From: Kudoa neothunni
Lineage: Eukaryota; Cnidaria
Length of the DNA stretch: 64,000 bases
Direction of reading: 5' to 3'
Assembly: GCA_964304625.1 (NCBI GenBank)
Contig: OZ199840.1
Coordinates: 3,844,001 to 3,908,000 of the forward strand
The position numbers and the translations under genes are program-made. Position 1 is the first letter of the stretch. The number at the start of each line of letters is the position of its first letter. Under the pieces are notes generated by a model. The model was not told the origin of the DNA. It worked only from the letters and a program-made list of their open reading frames with translations, and made no database searches. Positions 38,831 to 50,779 of the stretch are shown here, piece after piece.

Positions 38831-41800
38831 AGTTACGAAGAGTGATTTGATAGCCATTTGCTCAGCAAATCCCATGGATACAATGGAATCAATATGGGCG
38901 GAGTTTACGAAATTCCTAAGGTGAGAGTTGCAGGTGTATTTCTGATCTAATGGTTTGTATGCCTCTATAGGTTATTGAAAAATAAATATCAACCAAGAAA
39001 AATAGAATTTAACCAGGATTTTCTTGATTTTCAAGCACCCAGCTAACAGCAGCCTCAACATCTCCAGATCCCAGTGTGAAAAGAGCATTTTCGCATAGAT
39101 TTTTATTGAATCCAAGCGAAAGAAGTTGGTTTAGGGTTTCGCTATTGATTTCGGGAATATCTAAAAAAAGTCATAATAATGAGTTGTCTAATTATGCATC
39201 AAGATACCGTTTTGTGTTGGATTGTTTTTTGACTTTATCTCGCCATGATAATCAGAAATCAACGAACTCAGATTTATGATTTGGGGCATAACAACATCAT
39301 AATCTGTGGAAGAATAGAATTATAAAAATCATGAGAAATAAATTATAGGGAGTTAAAATACCCAATTTTACAGGGAAATTATCTTTAATCGTATAACGAC
39401 ACACTATAGCCACAAGATATTTGGGGAATGTATGAAATCGTGTCTTAGAATAACGCACACCATGCCCACCGATATCTTCACAATGCTCTCTTATGACATA
39501 ATTCAATGACACATCCCAAGGAATGGTTTTTCTAGCGGTTTCATTCGATTGGCTGTTACATGCATAAGATTACGTTTGACAATTAGAAAATATAAACTTT
39601 TCGTTATTTTGATTGGCTGCAATATGATCAGCTTGGTTACGTGTGTTGGTGGATGCTGGTGACGAATAATTAAAACGAATCCTCAAATAATTGATAAATA
39701 TACAAGGTAATAATTGAGCATTCTTCGTATCCAATACAACGTTTAAAAATATCTCTGATGACAACGAAAATGTCTCCTCGTTTTGCTGTCTGAATGAATT
39801 TGCGCCGGAACCATCAATCGAACCAACTTTTCTGATAGAATTATGAACCTTAAGCATAATTGACGTTATCAACAGAAATAAATATATGTGAATATAGTTT
39901 TTAAACCACAATAAACAATTATTAAAGTTAGTGAACCAAGGTTCCGTAACACTCTTACAAATTGGAATCGTAATTTTAGATTAAAGTCGATTTTAATCGT
40001 CGAATTTTTAAAAAAGTTTCGACGTTTATTTTTCAGGAAAATCCGATATCTCCTGAATAACTTAAAAGGAATAATAACTGGAGAAAAATTGACTCCAATT
40101 TTTTTGATAAAAGTTTTTTAAAAATTGATTAATATTTATTGCAAAAATATTGGCGAATTCTATGGACAAAATTTTGAATAAACAGCAAAATAACACTGTA
40201 ACGTATATTCACATGCGTCACATAATTAGAAAAATGTCTTCATCTCGTGAGTAGAGAGGTAGCCTCTTCGATTTCGATGACGATGAGTCAGAAATTGATT
40301 ACTTAAATTATATTAAATCTTCTTCCGATATTTCAAATAAAAATTAAAATGTGTCAAGTGGATTATTATTTGACAAAATGGAATTTTGTGGACCACTGAG
40401 AAGTCTATTCCCCCTAGAATCTAGCACAGGAGTCGAGAATTTTATGAAAAATAATGTCCTATTGTTTATCCTTTTGTATATAACAACGTAAACGAAATGA
40501 ATGATACTTTTTGGATATTTTTCAGCCAAACAATATACGAAATTATTTTTAAATTTACGAACCAATTTAAGGAATGTTATTTCGATGGTAACTGGAAAAC
40601 ATTAAATCACGTAAAATTGAAACTATGCGCTATTAAAAGCAATCCAAAAATACAAGGAAGAACCAATTTCAGAGTTATATAGAGTGGATGAAAGGAGAAA
40701 CATTCGGTGAGATCTCGTTTCATTAAAAAGATTTGGGGAAATTACTAGACTCCTTAATTTTGATGGCAAAGATAGTAGGAAAAAATGGCAAATTTTGTCA
40801 CGTACGTGATCTTTAAACTCATTGGGTTTATTAATACCTCGTTGTTTCCTCTCATTTGAAAATGTATGTATAGATGACCGATTAGTATCATTTAGTCATT
40901 TAGGGGATGCGGTCCCTTTAAACGATACATGCCAAGCAAACCTGCTAGGTATGGCATATAATTTTTTCTCATGGTTTATTTGAAATAAACATATACGAAA
41001 AGCACTGATACTTATTTGGAGAACGAAATAATATCAGTAGGGTGATAAATGTTGGGAAAACAATTATGACAAAGTTGCTAGGTTCATGTCATGGCATGGA
41101 TCTGGTAGAAATTTGATATGTGACAACTTCTTCACTTATGTTGAAATAACAGGAGAATTATTGACGAGAAAACCGACCATGATTGGTACGATTCGTACCA
41201 ATATAGAATAGAGGATATCCCACCTTATTTACATCCATCGTAAAATTCTTCTATTAGTTCTACGCTCCTTGTATTTAGCAGAAAGGAAATGATATCTAGT
41301 TGTTTACCAAGAGTAAAAAACGTACATGTTCTTTGCACGTCCGCATCGAACACCCAAATCTCGTCGGATGAACCATTCAAACCTAACATTATTCTACAAT
41401 ACAACAGAACCAAAGGAGGGGTTGACACAATCACAAGATTACTAGAATCTTTCAGTGTTAAGAGGTTTATTCAATTTTTATTCTCTGGTTGTGTTTTTTG
41501 GTATGGTAGACTAACGTTAATAAATATACTTTTTATTTATAAATAATCGTATAATTTATACATGCTCACTAGGAAGAAATTTTTGGAATTAATGGTTCAT
41601 GAGATGAACAAAAAAAGTAATTATGGAAAAGAAGAAAAAATTTCATCCAAGCATTATTCCGCTTAACAATATTTCTATGATAACAGAAATAAATTTACCT
41701 AAAGATGCGAATTATGTAAGAAAGAATGATAGAAAAACTCCAAACAATGCTTATTTTATTGAAATTCATGCTTTAGAGAACTATACAAACATATCTGTAA

Positions 41801-43603
41801 CAAATATTGGAAGGAATGGCTTAATTTTGTTATTCACGTATGTTTTGTAGCGTTGAAAGACATTTCACTATATAAGGGTGATTGGCTGCATTGATATTTA
41901 GTATTTTGTAGCTTCTCCATTTTTAATTAAAAAAAAGGTAAAACCGCATTCTCAAATATGATTTTCTTACAATAAATTATCAAGAATTCCCCCGGGTGCG
42001 CATATATAGTAAAATCACAATATTCTATGATTTATTCAAAATGTTATCTATAGAATTTTCTTAAGTAATCTCAATAAATATCACCCAATAATTATATAAC
42101 TAATATCAATAATGAACCTAAGCTAAATTTCGATCCCATTTTTATTTTGAAGGAGTAATTCTTCAAGCTACTTCAAAAATTGAAATAAAGTATTAATACG
42201 AAAATTTATTAAGATTCCTCAATCTTAAGTTTTATAACACAGGTTAACGATTGATAACAATTAATTACTCATATACATTTGAAAGGGAATTTTTAAGTTG
42301 TAACTTTAAGAGTGTTTGATCACATTGATTGAAATAATAATTATAAGGTAGGATTTTATAAAATTACTTGGTGTTTAAAAAAGTAGCTAATATCGATTGG
42401 ATCATTTATGCTTGAGGGGATTTCCTAGCAGCAGCAACAACAACATATCATTTGAATGAATATGTTATAATTAAAAAGTAGTAAACCAACCTTTTGTATT
42501 TCCTCCAGTTGTTGAATTAAGAATAGCAGAAATTCGGCAACATCGTGCTGCTCACTTCCATAGAATACCGAGCCTTTCGGGAATAGGGAGTTCTTCAGGG
42601 CATAAGGTCTGATGGCAGATGGTGGTATTTCGCCATTGTCGCTCGGAGGTTGGCTATATCTACCGGATTCTAGACTGTACACCAATTTGTATCTATATAA
42701 TAGAATCGATCGATTAGTTGGTAGAGACGCCATCATCTCCTTTAAATATTCAGCAACGAACCATACATTTGGAATAGTGGATTGGACCAATATGAGCGGT
42801 CGTAATCTGGGAACACATCAACGGGGTCATGATTAAATCTAAACATCAATTAGGAATTGCCTAACCAAGATCAAAATACTGATTTTTGAATTCATCAATA
42901 GTGCACAATAACTGGAAAAGGGAGGACATGTAACAACTATAGATTTGGTATTAGTGGAAGGAGGGGAACACACGTTAAAATTAACCTATTCCCCAGATTG
43001 CAAATTCCTGTGAAGCCGGGGCCAAAAGCTGGTTCCAAACGAGTGCCATTCTCCTAATAACGATTAATGAGATGGCATTGATTTATTACAAACCAATATA
43101 AAATCGTTCTCAAAGTTTAGCTTTTTATTGGCCTCCAAATTTAGTTCACACATGGTCTTTTCGGTGACAGCCAAAGTAGACATATCGATGTTAAAATGTC
43201 GTAGATGTTTTTCCAAATTCAAATCCACCACCATATCATCCTCCTCGTAGGAGTATACATCTAAAAATAAAATAGACCGATTGTTAGCTATCATCTCAAC
43301 GTCTAGTACTAAAGTCTACAGTCAGTGACCGGCTGTACGGGGTTTATAAAAAAACAATACAATTCGAATAATTTTTTTATAATAAATAAAGAATACGTTA
43401 TTAAATAATGTAGATTTAAATAATATACTAAGTTTGTATAATTTCCAAAATAACAATCCCATGACTACTTTATTTTTCGAATTTTTAAGGCGACTTAAAA
43501 AATAGATACATTAAATTTAATAATTGAAATAAAATATTTAATAAAAATATAAAAACAATAAAATTTACATAGTATAATTTACAATAGTTACATTATACAT
43601 TTA

Positions 43604-43634
<31 letters not shown>

Positions 43635-45804
43635 TTAAGTTCGAGAATTTTCCAGATAACAATGCCATAAGTGCTTGATTGTACATACTATATTGCCATA
43701 TTGTCGAAACAACAACTTAATCAGGACTAATCGTTTAAAAAATAAATGAGATAACAATATTTAATAAAAATATAATTACTTGAATTTATAATAAGTAAAT
43801 AATATTTTTTGATATATTTATCCGATAATTTAGATTTAAATTGTAAAATTTCCCCAATCGTGATCACGTGACTGATTAATTTTACGCATTTTTTCATCAA
43901 ATATTTGTAAAAATAGAAAAATTACGTGCAATTGTTGAAAACTAACTAACAAACAGAATTAATCGCGATGAAAAATGATAAAATAATTTCGAGGTATTCC
44001 CAAAAGTGGCCCAACATCCGTTACTACTGTAAAGCACTTTAACATACATATACTCCATTTCCAGCCTTAACCTTAATTAGGTCTTAGTCTTAAATTACGA
44101 AATTAAAATTGGACAAATGTTTATAAACTATTATTAATTATCATCCTTTATTAATTTATTGAAGGTAGTTTAAAAATTTGATATTTTTAAAAAAGGTCGA
44201 CCATTCTCGCGACCATAAATAATTCAAATTTCTTCAACGAACACTGTAGGATTCAAACAAATTATTTAAATAAAAAATATTTATCTTCCTCAATATATGC
44301 ATCTAAATTATTAAATAATTATGTAATCGCTACACACACGCGCCACTCAGCAAATCGAATTATACGTGCCCAATTTCGCACACTTTTCCCACTATCTCAA
44401 GAAAATTTCTTAAAAAATAGCTATTCTCATAGTAACTAATGTTCAATTCTCATTAATATAGACTATATTTAATTATTTATGACCCACCGCTTCACACCTA
44501 GTTGTTAGATATGATTAAATATAGAAGATTCAAAACAACTCAATCTACACTTAGTTTTTGAGTAAGAATGGATGGAATTAAAAATCGTCAGCACATATGG
44601 GTACATGTCATTTAGGATTAAAATTTAACAAAGTAAATAGCTTCTGCCTTTGCGTAAAACCGGTTAACCACTGTATTATTCATTTATCATTATAATACCG
44701 GCGCCAGTTTTGCAGATTGTTCCCAATTTTACTGCTAAAGGGTAGTTGGTTTTTTTATAGTGTTCAATTGCATGATTATTGCCGCCGGATCCTAACGAAA
44801 ACAAGTCAATTAGTACGATTGATATCGAAAAAACCGATATTACCATCGAAATATTTTCTCCCACACAATATTTTCCCATCAGTTAAATTAAACCAGAGAT
44901 TATCTCGTACATCACAATATTCGCATTTGATTTCACTACAACGGTTCAAGTTCAGTAATAACACGATATAGATTAGTTGAATTTAATCACTCTAATTGAG
45001 GCAGAACATAATCCTTGGTCAAGGGTAATTGTTCTAAGCAATCAGAATACCTACGAAGATTAGATATTGGATTACAATAAAAAGTAATTAATATTTAAAA
45101 AGCTACTTGGACACAGAACGACTTTCACCGTCCCAGCAATTGTTAAGTAGAAACATTTGAGTTTGAGTGGAGCATTTATTTAGTATGGCATCAACAGTGT
45201 CATTGATCTGAATAGCACAGTTGAAATATTTTGCTAATCAGCCTATTCGAAATACTGATTTCGGTTGGGACTCTTTCACATAGGGTTGTTTGCACAGTCT
45301 CATCTCATTATCAACATAGCATAAATTGTACTCGTAAGTGTACTGTTGCTAGATAGGAAGTTTCAGCGTGCATCATCGGTACACACTATATAGCTTACTG
45401 AAATATCACATCCACCATCCATTCCAATTGCGATTTTTTTCAACCCACACTCATTCTACATATTAACATTTAAAACCCACTGTCCGTATGTACGTCATAT
45501 TGGACAGTCACTTGAGTTGTTCGATGAGCACAGATGTTTAGCCAAAGATTGTCAAAACCAGATTTTTTGGGGAGTGTTACATGACGTTCACAAAAACACT
45601 CCCAACTTTTCAAACACACATACACACCTCCTGGGAAACTCTAACCCAATAAAACCATTTGAAAATAAGTTGGTTAGAACCGAGATAATTTATTACACTG
45701 TTGTCGTAGCAATAAACACATTGGTCCTTGTTGACAATGTCCTTGTAAGAGGGGCATTGTACATAGTCGTCAATTTGAAGGTTGTCAGCTTGCAAAAACT
45801 CCAT
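38831..45804 (-). CDS. USP5: Ubiquitin carboxyl-terminal hydrolase USP5/13 (isopeptidase T), 3' end not seen
   Basis: Deubiquitinase of the isopeptidase T family, which dismantles unanchored polyubiquitin chains. From ATG 45804: an N-terminal UBP-like domain (KDQCVYCYDNS, GVYVCLKSWECFCERHVT); the ZnF-UBP domain CEYCDVRDNLWFNLTDGK and SGGNNHAIEHYKKTNYPLAV (44.93-44.71 kb); DVYSYEEDDMVVDLNLEKHL (43.27 kb); FGPGFTGICNLGN spliced to SCYMSSLFQLL, giving the catalytic Cys box LGNSCYMSS (43.0-42.93 kb); LVYSLESGRYSQPP and EQHDVAEFLLFLIQQLE (42.7-42.5 kb); RFHTFPKYLVAIV (39.43 kb); a first UBA domain ETLNQLLSLGFNKNLCENAL (39.13-39.02 kb); and a second UBA start VNSAHIDSIVSMGF (38.9 kb). The last exon found ends at a gtaag donor at 38831. 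The His box (GHYV in relatives) was not found: it may lie in the nearby 200-N gap or be missing. Two large introns (44.67-43.27 and about 42.49-39.87 kb) contrast with the small ones; the second carries a piggyBac remnant. Confidence 0.9.
40220..41560 (+). mobile_element. piggyBac-family DNA transposon remnant in a USP5 intron
   Basis: On the plus strand, opposite to the host gene, scattered frames match a piggyBac (PGBD-type) transposase: an acidic start (DDDESEIDYL, 40280); ENVCIDDRLVSFSHLGDAVP (40860); NLICDNFFTYVEITGELLTR then KPTMIGTIRTN (41110-41205), which corresponds to the catalytic-core stretch of the family; and NIILQYNRTKGGVDTITRLL with FWYGRLTLINILFIYK (41380-41540), the conserved YNxxKGGVD and following helices. 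Several stops and frame changes separate these, so it is inactive. I could not fix the terminal repeats or TTAA target sites. The nearby frames at 40497-40682 and 41623-41850 are probably part of the same debris. Confidence 0.75.
43320..44660. other. Large USP5 intron with (AT)n and unassigned repeat-like sequence
   Basis: This intron lies between the ZnF-UBP exon (GTICKTGAG near 44700) and the DVYSYEEDD exon. It starts with a GC-richer CAGTCAGTGACCGGCTGTAC (43320) and holds an (AT)n run near 43606-43626. AAATAAAATATTTAATAAAA-like words recur, suggesting an old insertion, but no family is recognised. Confidence 0.35.
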
Positions 45805-45855
45805 CGTGCGCACGTTGAAACTAGATCGAGATGCGACACTGATTTGTTTTCTAGA

Positions 45856-45969
45856 ATGAAACCGGTTATCTTATTGATTCAGTGCTTGCTGTTGTATGTT
45901 ACCTATTTGTTAAATTTTTTGTTTGAAGAGTTAATTGGGTTAGGCTGGTGGCAAACTAGTACTAAATGA
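45856..45969 (+). CDS. Possible 37-residue membrane micropeptide
   Basis: An ATG at 45856, just upstream of the USP5 start and on the opposite strand, opens MKPVILLIQCLLLYVTYLLN and continues FLFEELIGLGWWQTSTK to a stop at 45967-45969. The first 24 residues are strongly hydrophobic. It could be a one-helix membrane peptide or the signal-peptide exon of something longer. There is no homology evidence, and in AT-rich DNA a hydrophobic frame of this length can arise by chance. Confidence 0.2.
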   Translation: MKPVILLIQCLLLYVTYLLNFLFEELIGLGWWQTSTK

Positions 45970-46521
45970 TTAAAGAAATATGGCTTATTTGTTCTGCGGC
46001 AGGTCAGATCGGTTAAAATCGGTCGAATATGCAAAATATTTAATTTTTGTAGGTGTGGATTATTTTCAAATAAACAATCTAAGCCTATAAGAATGTTTTT
46101 GGGACCTTATAGATTAATTATATTTGGTGTGAAATCTCCCCACACACAACTATGTGTTTAAAAATAAATTATCTATTATTCACCTGGAAATCGTAGATAT
46201 GTATAGAAATTTTTAGGGCGTGTATTGGAAGATGATTCCAACCATTAGAATATCCTACCAGATTTAAACCTAATCTCCTCGGATGTGGCCGGGAAAACGT
46301 AATTTCGGTGACCTTTTTAATCAACTTGAGGTACAATAAAAAGAGTTTGTATTGTCCGGTGAACTTATCAAATCATTAAGCATAAATATTTTGATTTGTG
46401 TACTATTAACACGCAGGTGTGAAAAATTGAGGATCGTGAAGTTTAGCTACGACAGTGGTGGTAGCAATAGTTGTGATTTAAATGTTGAATTAGTTTATGT
46501 GGGAATTAGAGAACATTTCAA

Positions 46522-47286
46522 ATGTCAAAAGGACCGGATTTGATTATTCTTATGAGCGGTAAGCGAAAATGTGGTAAAGATTTTGTGGCCAGCCTGCTTC
46601 AACAACGGTCATTATTAGATTCCTGTCTTGCCTAAGAACGATTTTCTTTATAGATTTAAAGGTAGATGCGAATTGTTGCATCTATCCGAACCAATAAAAT
46701 CCCACTTTTCCAAGGTAGCACCACCAACTTTACTACTCTCACTCTCGGTGTGTGTGTGTGTCTGAGTGTGAATTAGATTTACAACTATGACAAAGATGAG
46801 TTGATGAGCGACAAATCGTATAAAGAAAGAATTAGGAAAGAAATGATTGTTTGGGGCGAAAATCAACGCAAACTCTTGAATGACCCCTTTATTTTTTGTA
46901 GACAAGTCGTGGAAGGTGTGATTCGATCCGCTGATCATAATTCCAACTTTAAGCAATCTCCATGGATTTGGGTTATTGTAGATTGTCGAAGAAAACCCGA
47001 TTTGGAATATTTCTACAACAATTTCCAATGTAAAATTATATCGCTAAGGATTTGGGCGTTGATGAAAGTGAGAATGGCTCGCGGCCTTGAATTAGACCCT
47101 CAAGTGGATGATGCGGAGAGTGAATGCGATCTTGACACCTATCAAAAGTGGGACTTTAGCATTGAAAACAATTGCACCCATTCATCAACTGTTAACGTTG
47201 TTGATAGTTTGCCGACGTGTGATTGCTCATTTACAACGCAGTTGTCACAGTTGTTTAATTTTGTGGACAAAATTTGTAGTATCTGA
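46522..47286 (+). CDS. PMVK: Phosphomevalonate kinase (animal type)
   Basis: Animal-type phosphomevalonate kinase: ATP + phosphomevalonate to ADP + diphosphomevalonate in the mevalonate pathway to isoprenoids. The start at 46522 gives MSKGPDLIILM, then the P-loop-like SGKRKCGKDF, which is diagnostic of this NMP-kinase-fold enzyme rather than the GHMP type. Later exons give LLHLSEPIKSHFSK (46.7 kb), then SDKSYKERIRKEMIVWGENQ (46.8 kb), FCRQVVEGVIRSADH, WVIVDCRRKPDLEYF and VDDAESECDLD (47.1 kb), all in the family order. Stop at 47286. Two introns are visible; the second carries an (AC/GT)n stretch near 46748-46765. Length is close to the 190-residue family norm. It lies head-to-head with USP5, 717 bp apart. 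Confidence 0.92.
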
Positions 47287-47590
47287 TCATAAAATAAACT
47301 ATATTTGTTCATAATTATTGAGAGTTTGTTTATGGTGGATTTTTATTGCAACCTATGTGTGGTTTTGTTATTGTTTGATTGGCGTCTATTATTAATTCTT
47401 GACAGTTTAGTTGCGCTCGTGTTACCAAAAATTCTGTTCCACTTTATATATACGGTTAAACGAGATGTTTTATAGTAACGATAGTCGTTTGGCTTGGATA
47501 TGTTTAATATTTTTCAATGGTATTTATTGATTTTATTGTCGGATTTTCAATATGCTTGCCAACGATGATCATGTTTTGGTTGGACCATGA
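47287..47590. other. Spacer between PMVK and the MANSC gene
   Basis: About 300 bp of AT-rich sequence. It probably contains the 5' leader and possibly the true start exon of the downstream gene; an ATG at 47500 followed by a gtattt-like donor at 47520 is a candidate, but its phase did not fit. Confidence 0.35.
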
Positions 47591-50500
47591 ATTTATTGGT
47601 TGCTTGATTTAGTGGGATTGTTGTTGTTGTTGTTTGATGTTGGTGGGTGTATTGCTGTTGAAAATCGAAAAACCAAAAAGTCCATCGATAACAACTCGCA
47701 GGATCAATGTATTCACGAAACGTTTGAAAATGAAGTAACATTCCAAGGTGGAATACATGCTGGCAACTACATCGACCAAGGAAAATTCCTAAGCGAATCT
47801 CAGTGTTTAGTATTTTATAGTTATACTGTATAATTAATCTAATAAATTATCTTGTAGAGCAAATGTTGTGATAACAACCTATGTGATGCTGTTTTTATGC
47901 TGAACAACTCGTGTTATTTGGTCACCTGTTCAACCATCGCTAGTTGCACCCTTCAGAAAGCTAAACCCTCACAACTCAACCCCAAAATCGCGTTTGTTAC
48001 TCGATGGAATTCTGAGGGTGTCAGAAGAACATGTAATCATGCAATCTACTATTTTACTGATTGAATTTCCAATTAATGTAGTGTTTGGTGATGATCGCCA
48101 ACTGCCTTGGAACAATAATACCTGCCCAAAATTAACCCCGCTAAATGATGTCACTCTTAAAAATGGACTGGAGGCCGGCATTTTTACCGACTCCGGTAAA
48201 ACCAACTCGCTCGACGATTGCTATAATGTGTGCTGTCAACGAAAAGATTGCAATATGGCATTTCTACTGGCTGACAATTGTTTCACTATCAAATGTCATA
48301 AAACTGTCACCGCCATCATCAACATGAACAAGGTGCAGGTGTGTGAGACCGATAAGGCCGTTGCTTCCTCCTTCAGTCCAAAGGCTGCTCATGTTTACTC
48401 GAGGTGAGTTATTAGTATTTTATTTTAGCTAAGATAAAAAAAATATTAGTTAAAATAATTCAATAAATAGCGATATTTTAAATTATTTAGACTAAATGTT
48501 AATGATTATTTTTAGGATAATGGCGAGTGGTGGTGAATCTCCAGGCTACGCGCTATATTACCCTCCCGATTCAAATCTAGCTTCTACTCCAACACCCTAC
48601 AATCCGTATGAAAACAAAGAATGGCAACAATCCTCTCAAAACTCGGATTCATTCTATATGGGCAACAACAACCCCTACCAATACCATCGTATTTTTTGAA
48701 TATATTCTAAATATTTTACGTCCATTAATCTTTATAGCTTTAAATACTCCTCAAATCGTTGCTCCTTATCAATCTAACGATCTACAAATGGCTAATCAAT
48801 ATAATCCTAACTATGCTAATCAATTCTCAGCGATGCCAAACAACCACAATAATCCTGAGGTCAATAATCAGAACATTCTGGAGGCATCTCAAAAGGACAA
48901 CTCCTACCAAAATATGGATAACATCAAAGATGTTATGGATAAATACAATGGCTTCATGTTCTCCCCAAATATTGGATTTTTGCCGTTGAATGATTTGAAA
49001 AATATCACAGACGTTCCATCTCCATCATACAACAATAACCCCGGCGATAATGTTAGTGCACATGCTATTGATAATAATGTCGCGAATTTTGAATGCCCTT
49101 TCACCAGAATTTTTGACAACAGTTTCTTGCATGTAATATTGAGGATATGTTAGGAACGCGGTGGCTAAGAGTGATTTTAGGATAAACAAAATGCCGGAAA
49201 ATATGAGGAGATGCCAACCTCATCAACTACTAATATTTTCATCTGTCAACAACTGTGTTGCCAAGATAACAATTGTGACGCTGTAGTGGTGATTGAAACC
49301 AAATGTTACAAGGTTCAATGTTGGTCGTTGGAATCGTGCAAACTTCAACCAAATACGCCAACAACTTCTAACTCCATTGGATGGCAAGTATTTCTCTAAT
49401 GTAAAATTACTCAACTGGATCCCTCTTTTTAGATAGTGTACGTAAGAAATGCACAGACTAAAGAAATTCTAAAGGATGCCAATGAAATTTCAGTATATGA
49501 AGGTGCTGCTACTCTTTCGACAAATTATCCCGCAGATAAATCTATAGAGAATAGCAGCAGTTCTAATGTGAATCCCAATCAAGAAGGTATGCGTAACGAA
49601 TTTTGACGCTTTTTATTGGTTTTTAGCGTTACCACTCTCCAAGTCGGACTATTACGCCTATAGAAACATGCCCTCTACCGAAAATACACTGACAGATTCC
49701 AATATCCATCCACCTTCAATTGCTATCACTGATGACGAAATCAAAACTATAAATATTTCGGAAAAGGAATCCTGTACCACCTCAATGGTCTACAAGGATT
49801 CGACCATAGTTGGAGGGAAGGAAGCTGGCACAATGATGAAACTAGCTGACAACTCTAACATTGAGACGTGTGCCAAACTGTGCTGTTCCACACCTCTTAA
49901 GAAGGACTCCGCACACAGCAAAACCTGTCATGTGGCACTTATGATCGACTCCGAATGCTACGGCATCAACTGCAATAGCAAAGAACTATGTGCTCCAACA
50001 AAAGACAAGGGCAAAACAACCACAAAAAGTTTGATTATCGTTCGAAACATTACCAATTCATCATCATTATCATCAAAAATTATGACTTTAACTAGCAGCA
50101 GTGATCATAACGATCAACAAAAAGAAGAGAATATTCAAAAACCTGATAGTCATGATCAGATGACATCGCCTACAACTACGACGCCAACTAAAACCACTAT
50201 TGCGTCATCATCTACAACCGCAACTAGTAGCGAAAATAACAGCAGCATTTCTGATAATATTGACCTACATCAAAATTGCTATCATGAAACCATCACCAAA
50301 AATAAAACATTAGTAGCTGTAGCAATGATCAATAACTCCTTGTCCCTTTCTAGCGAAGGAATCGATAAAGCTATAAAAGAACTAGCTAGTGGCGTGAGTA
50401 GTATGGAAAGATGTGTCCAACTCTGCTGTGATAACATCCCATGTGAAGCCGCAGTGTTACAGAAGAAACGTTGTCTTTCAATTGAATGCTCAACCAGTCC

Positions 50501-50779
50501 ATCCTTGTGTAAAACAACCAATAACCCAAATCCTCACCACAACGACGAACATCCTCAAGTATTTATTGTCAAAAGAAACACCATTCCAATGGAAGGGAAC
50601 AAACTATCAGCCCAAGAAAATGGTTATAAAAGTATCTGACGAGATTTTTTTAAAAATAATTTTTGCAACATTGATTAGAAAATGATTTGTGGATAATGGC
50701 GGGAGTCGGATGCTTGGCCGTAGCAGTGATGGCTTTTTCTGTTTTTAGCGTTGCTTTTTACAGAAAGAATTACCTGTAA
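47591..50779 (+). CDS. Membrane protein with five MANSC (MANEC) domains, KIAA0319/LRP11-like
   Basis: Extracellular repeat protein with five MANSC domains, the cysteine module of KIAA0319, LRP11, MANSC1 and HAI-1. A hydrophobic leader LLDLVGLLLLLFDVGGCIA (47600) has no in-frame ATG in its exon, so the start exon is unresolved. Each domain shows a first Cys, G-x-x-A/G, a Cys then CC, and C-Y/F-x-V/I-x-C. D1: QCIHETFENEVTF and KCCDNNLCDAVFMLNNSCY (47.71-47.93 kb). D2: NTCPKLTPLNDV, CYNVCCQRKDCNMAFLL (48.12-48.34). D3: FECPFTRIFDNS, CQQLCCQDNNCDAVVVIETK (49.09-49.35). D4: SCTTSMVYKDSTIVGG, CAKLCC (49.77-50.0). D5: NCYHETITKNKT, CVQLCCDNIPCEAAVLQKK (50.27-50.51). Between D2 and D3 lies a Pro/Asn/Gln-rich linker, and between D4 and D5 a Ser/Thr-rich one. 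After a last intron, LWIMAGVGCLAVAVMAFSVF is a membrane helix, followed by a short basic tail; stop 50777-50779. No PKD domains are seen, unlike vertebrate KIAA0319. Confidence 0.82.

Noticed and set aside
43600-43640. (AT)n runs here and near 2048, 4130 and 60338, considered as array or origin signals
   Set aside because: Simple microsatellites expected in AT-rich DNA; no spacer-repeat structure of a CRISPR array.
45517-45969. 150-residue plus-strand frame across the USP5 N-terminal exons
   Set aside because: Most of it is the antisense of well-supported USP5 exons; only the final ATG-started 37 residues were kept, at low confidence.
46648-47028. 126-residue minus-strand frame containing a (TH)n stretch
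   Set aside because: It lies over the PMVK exons and a GT microsatellite in a PMVK intron; antisense shadow.
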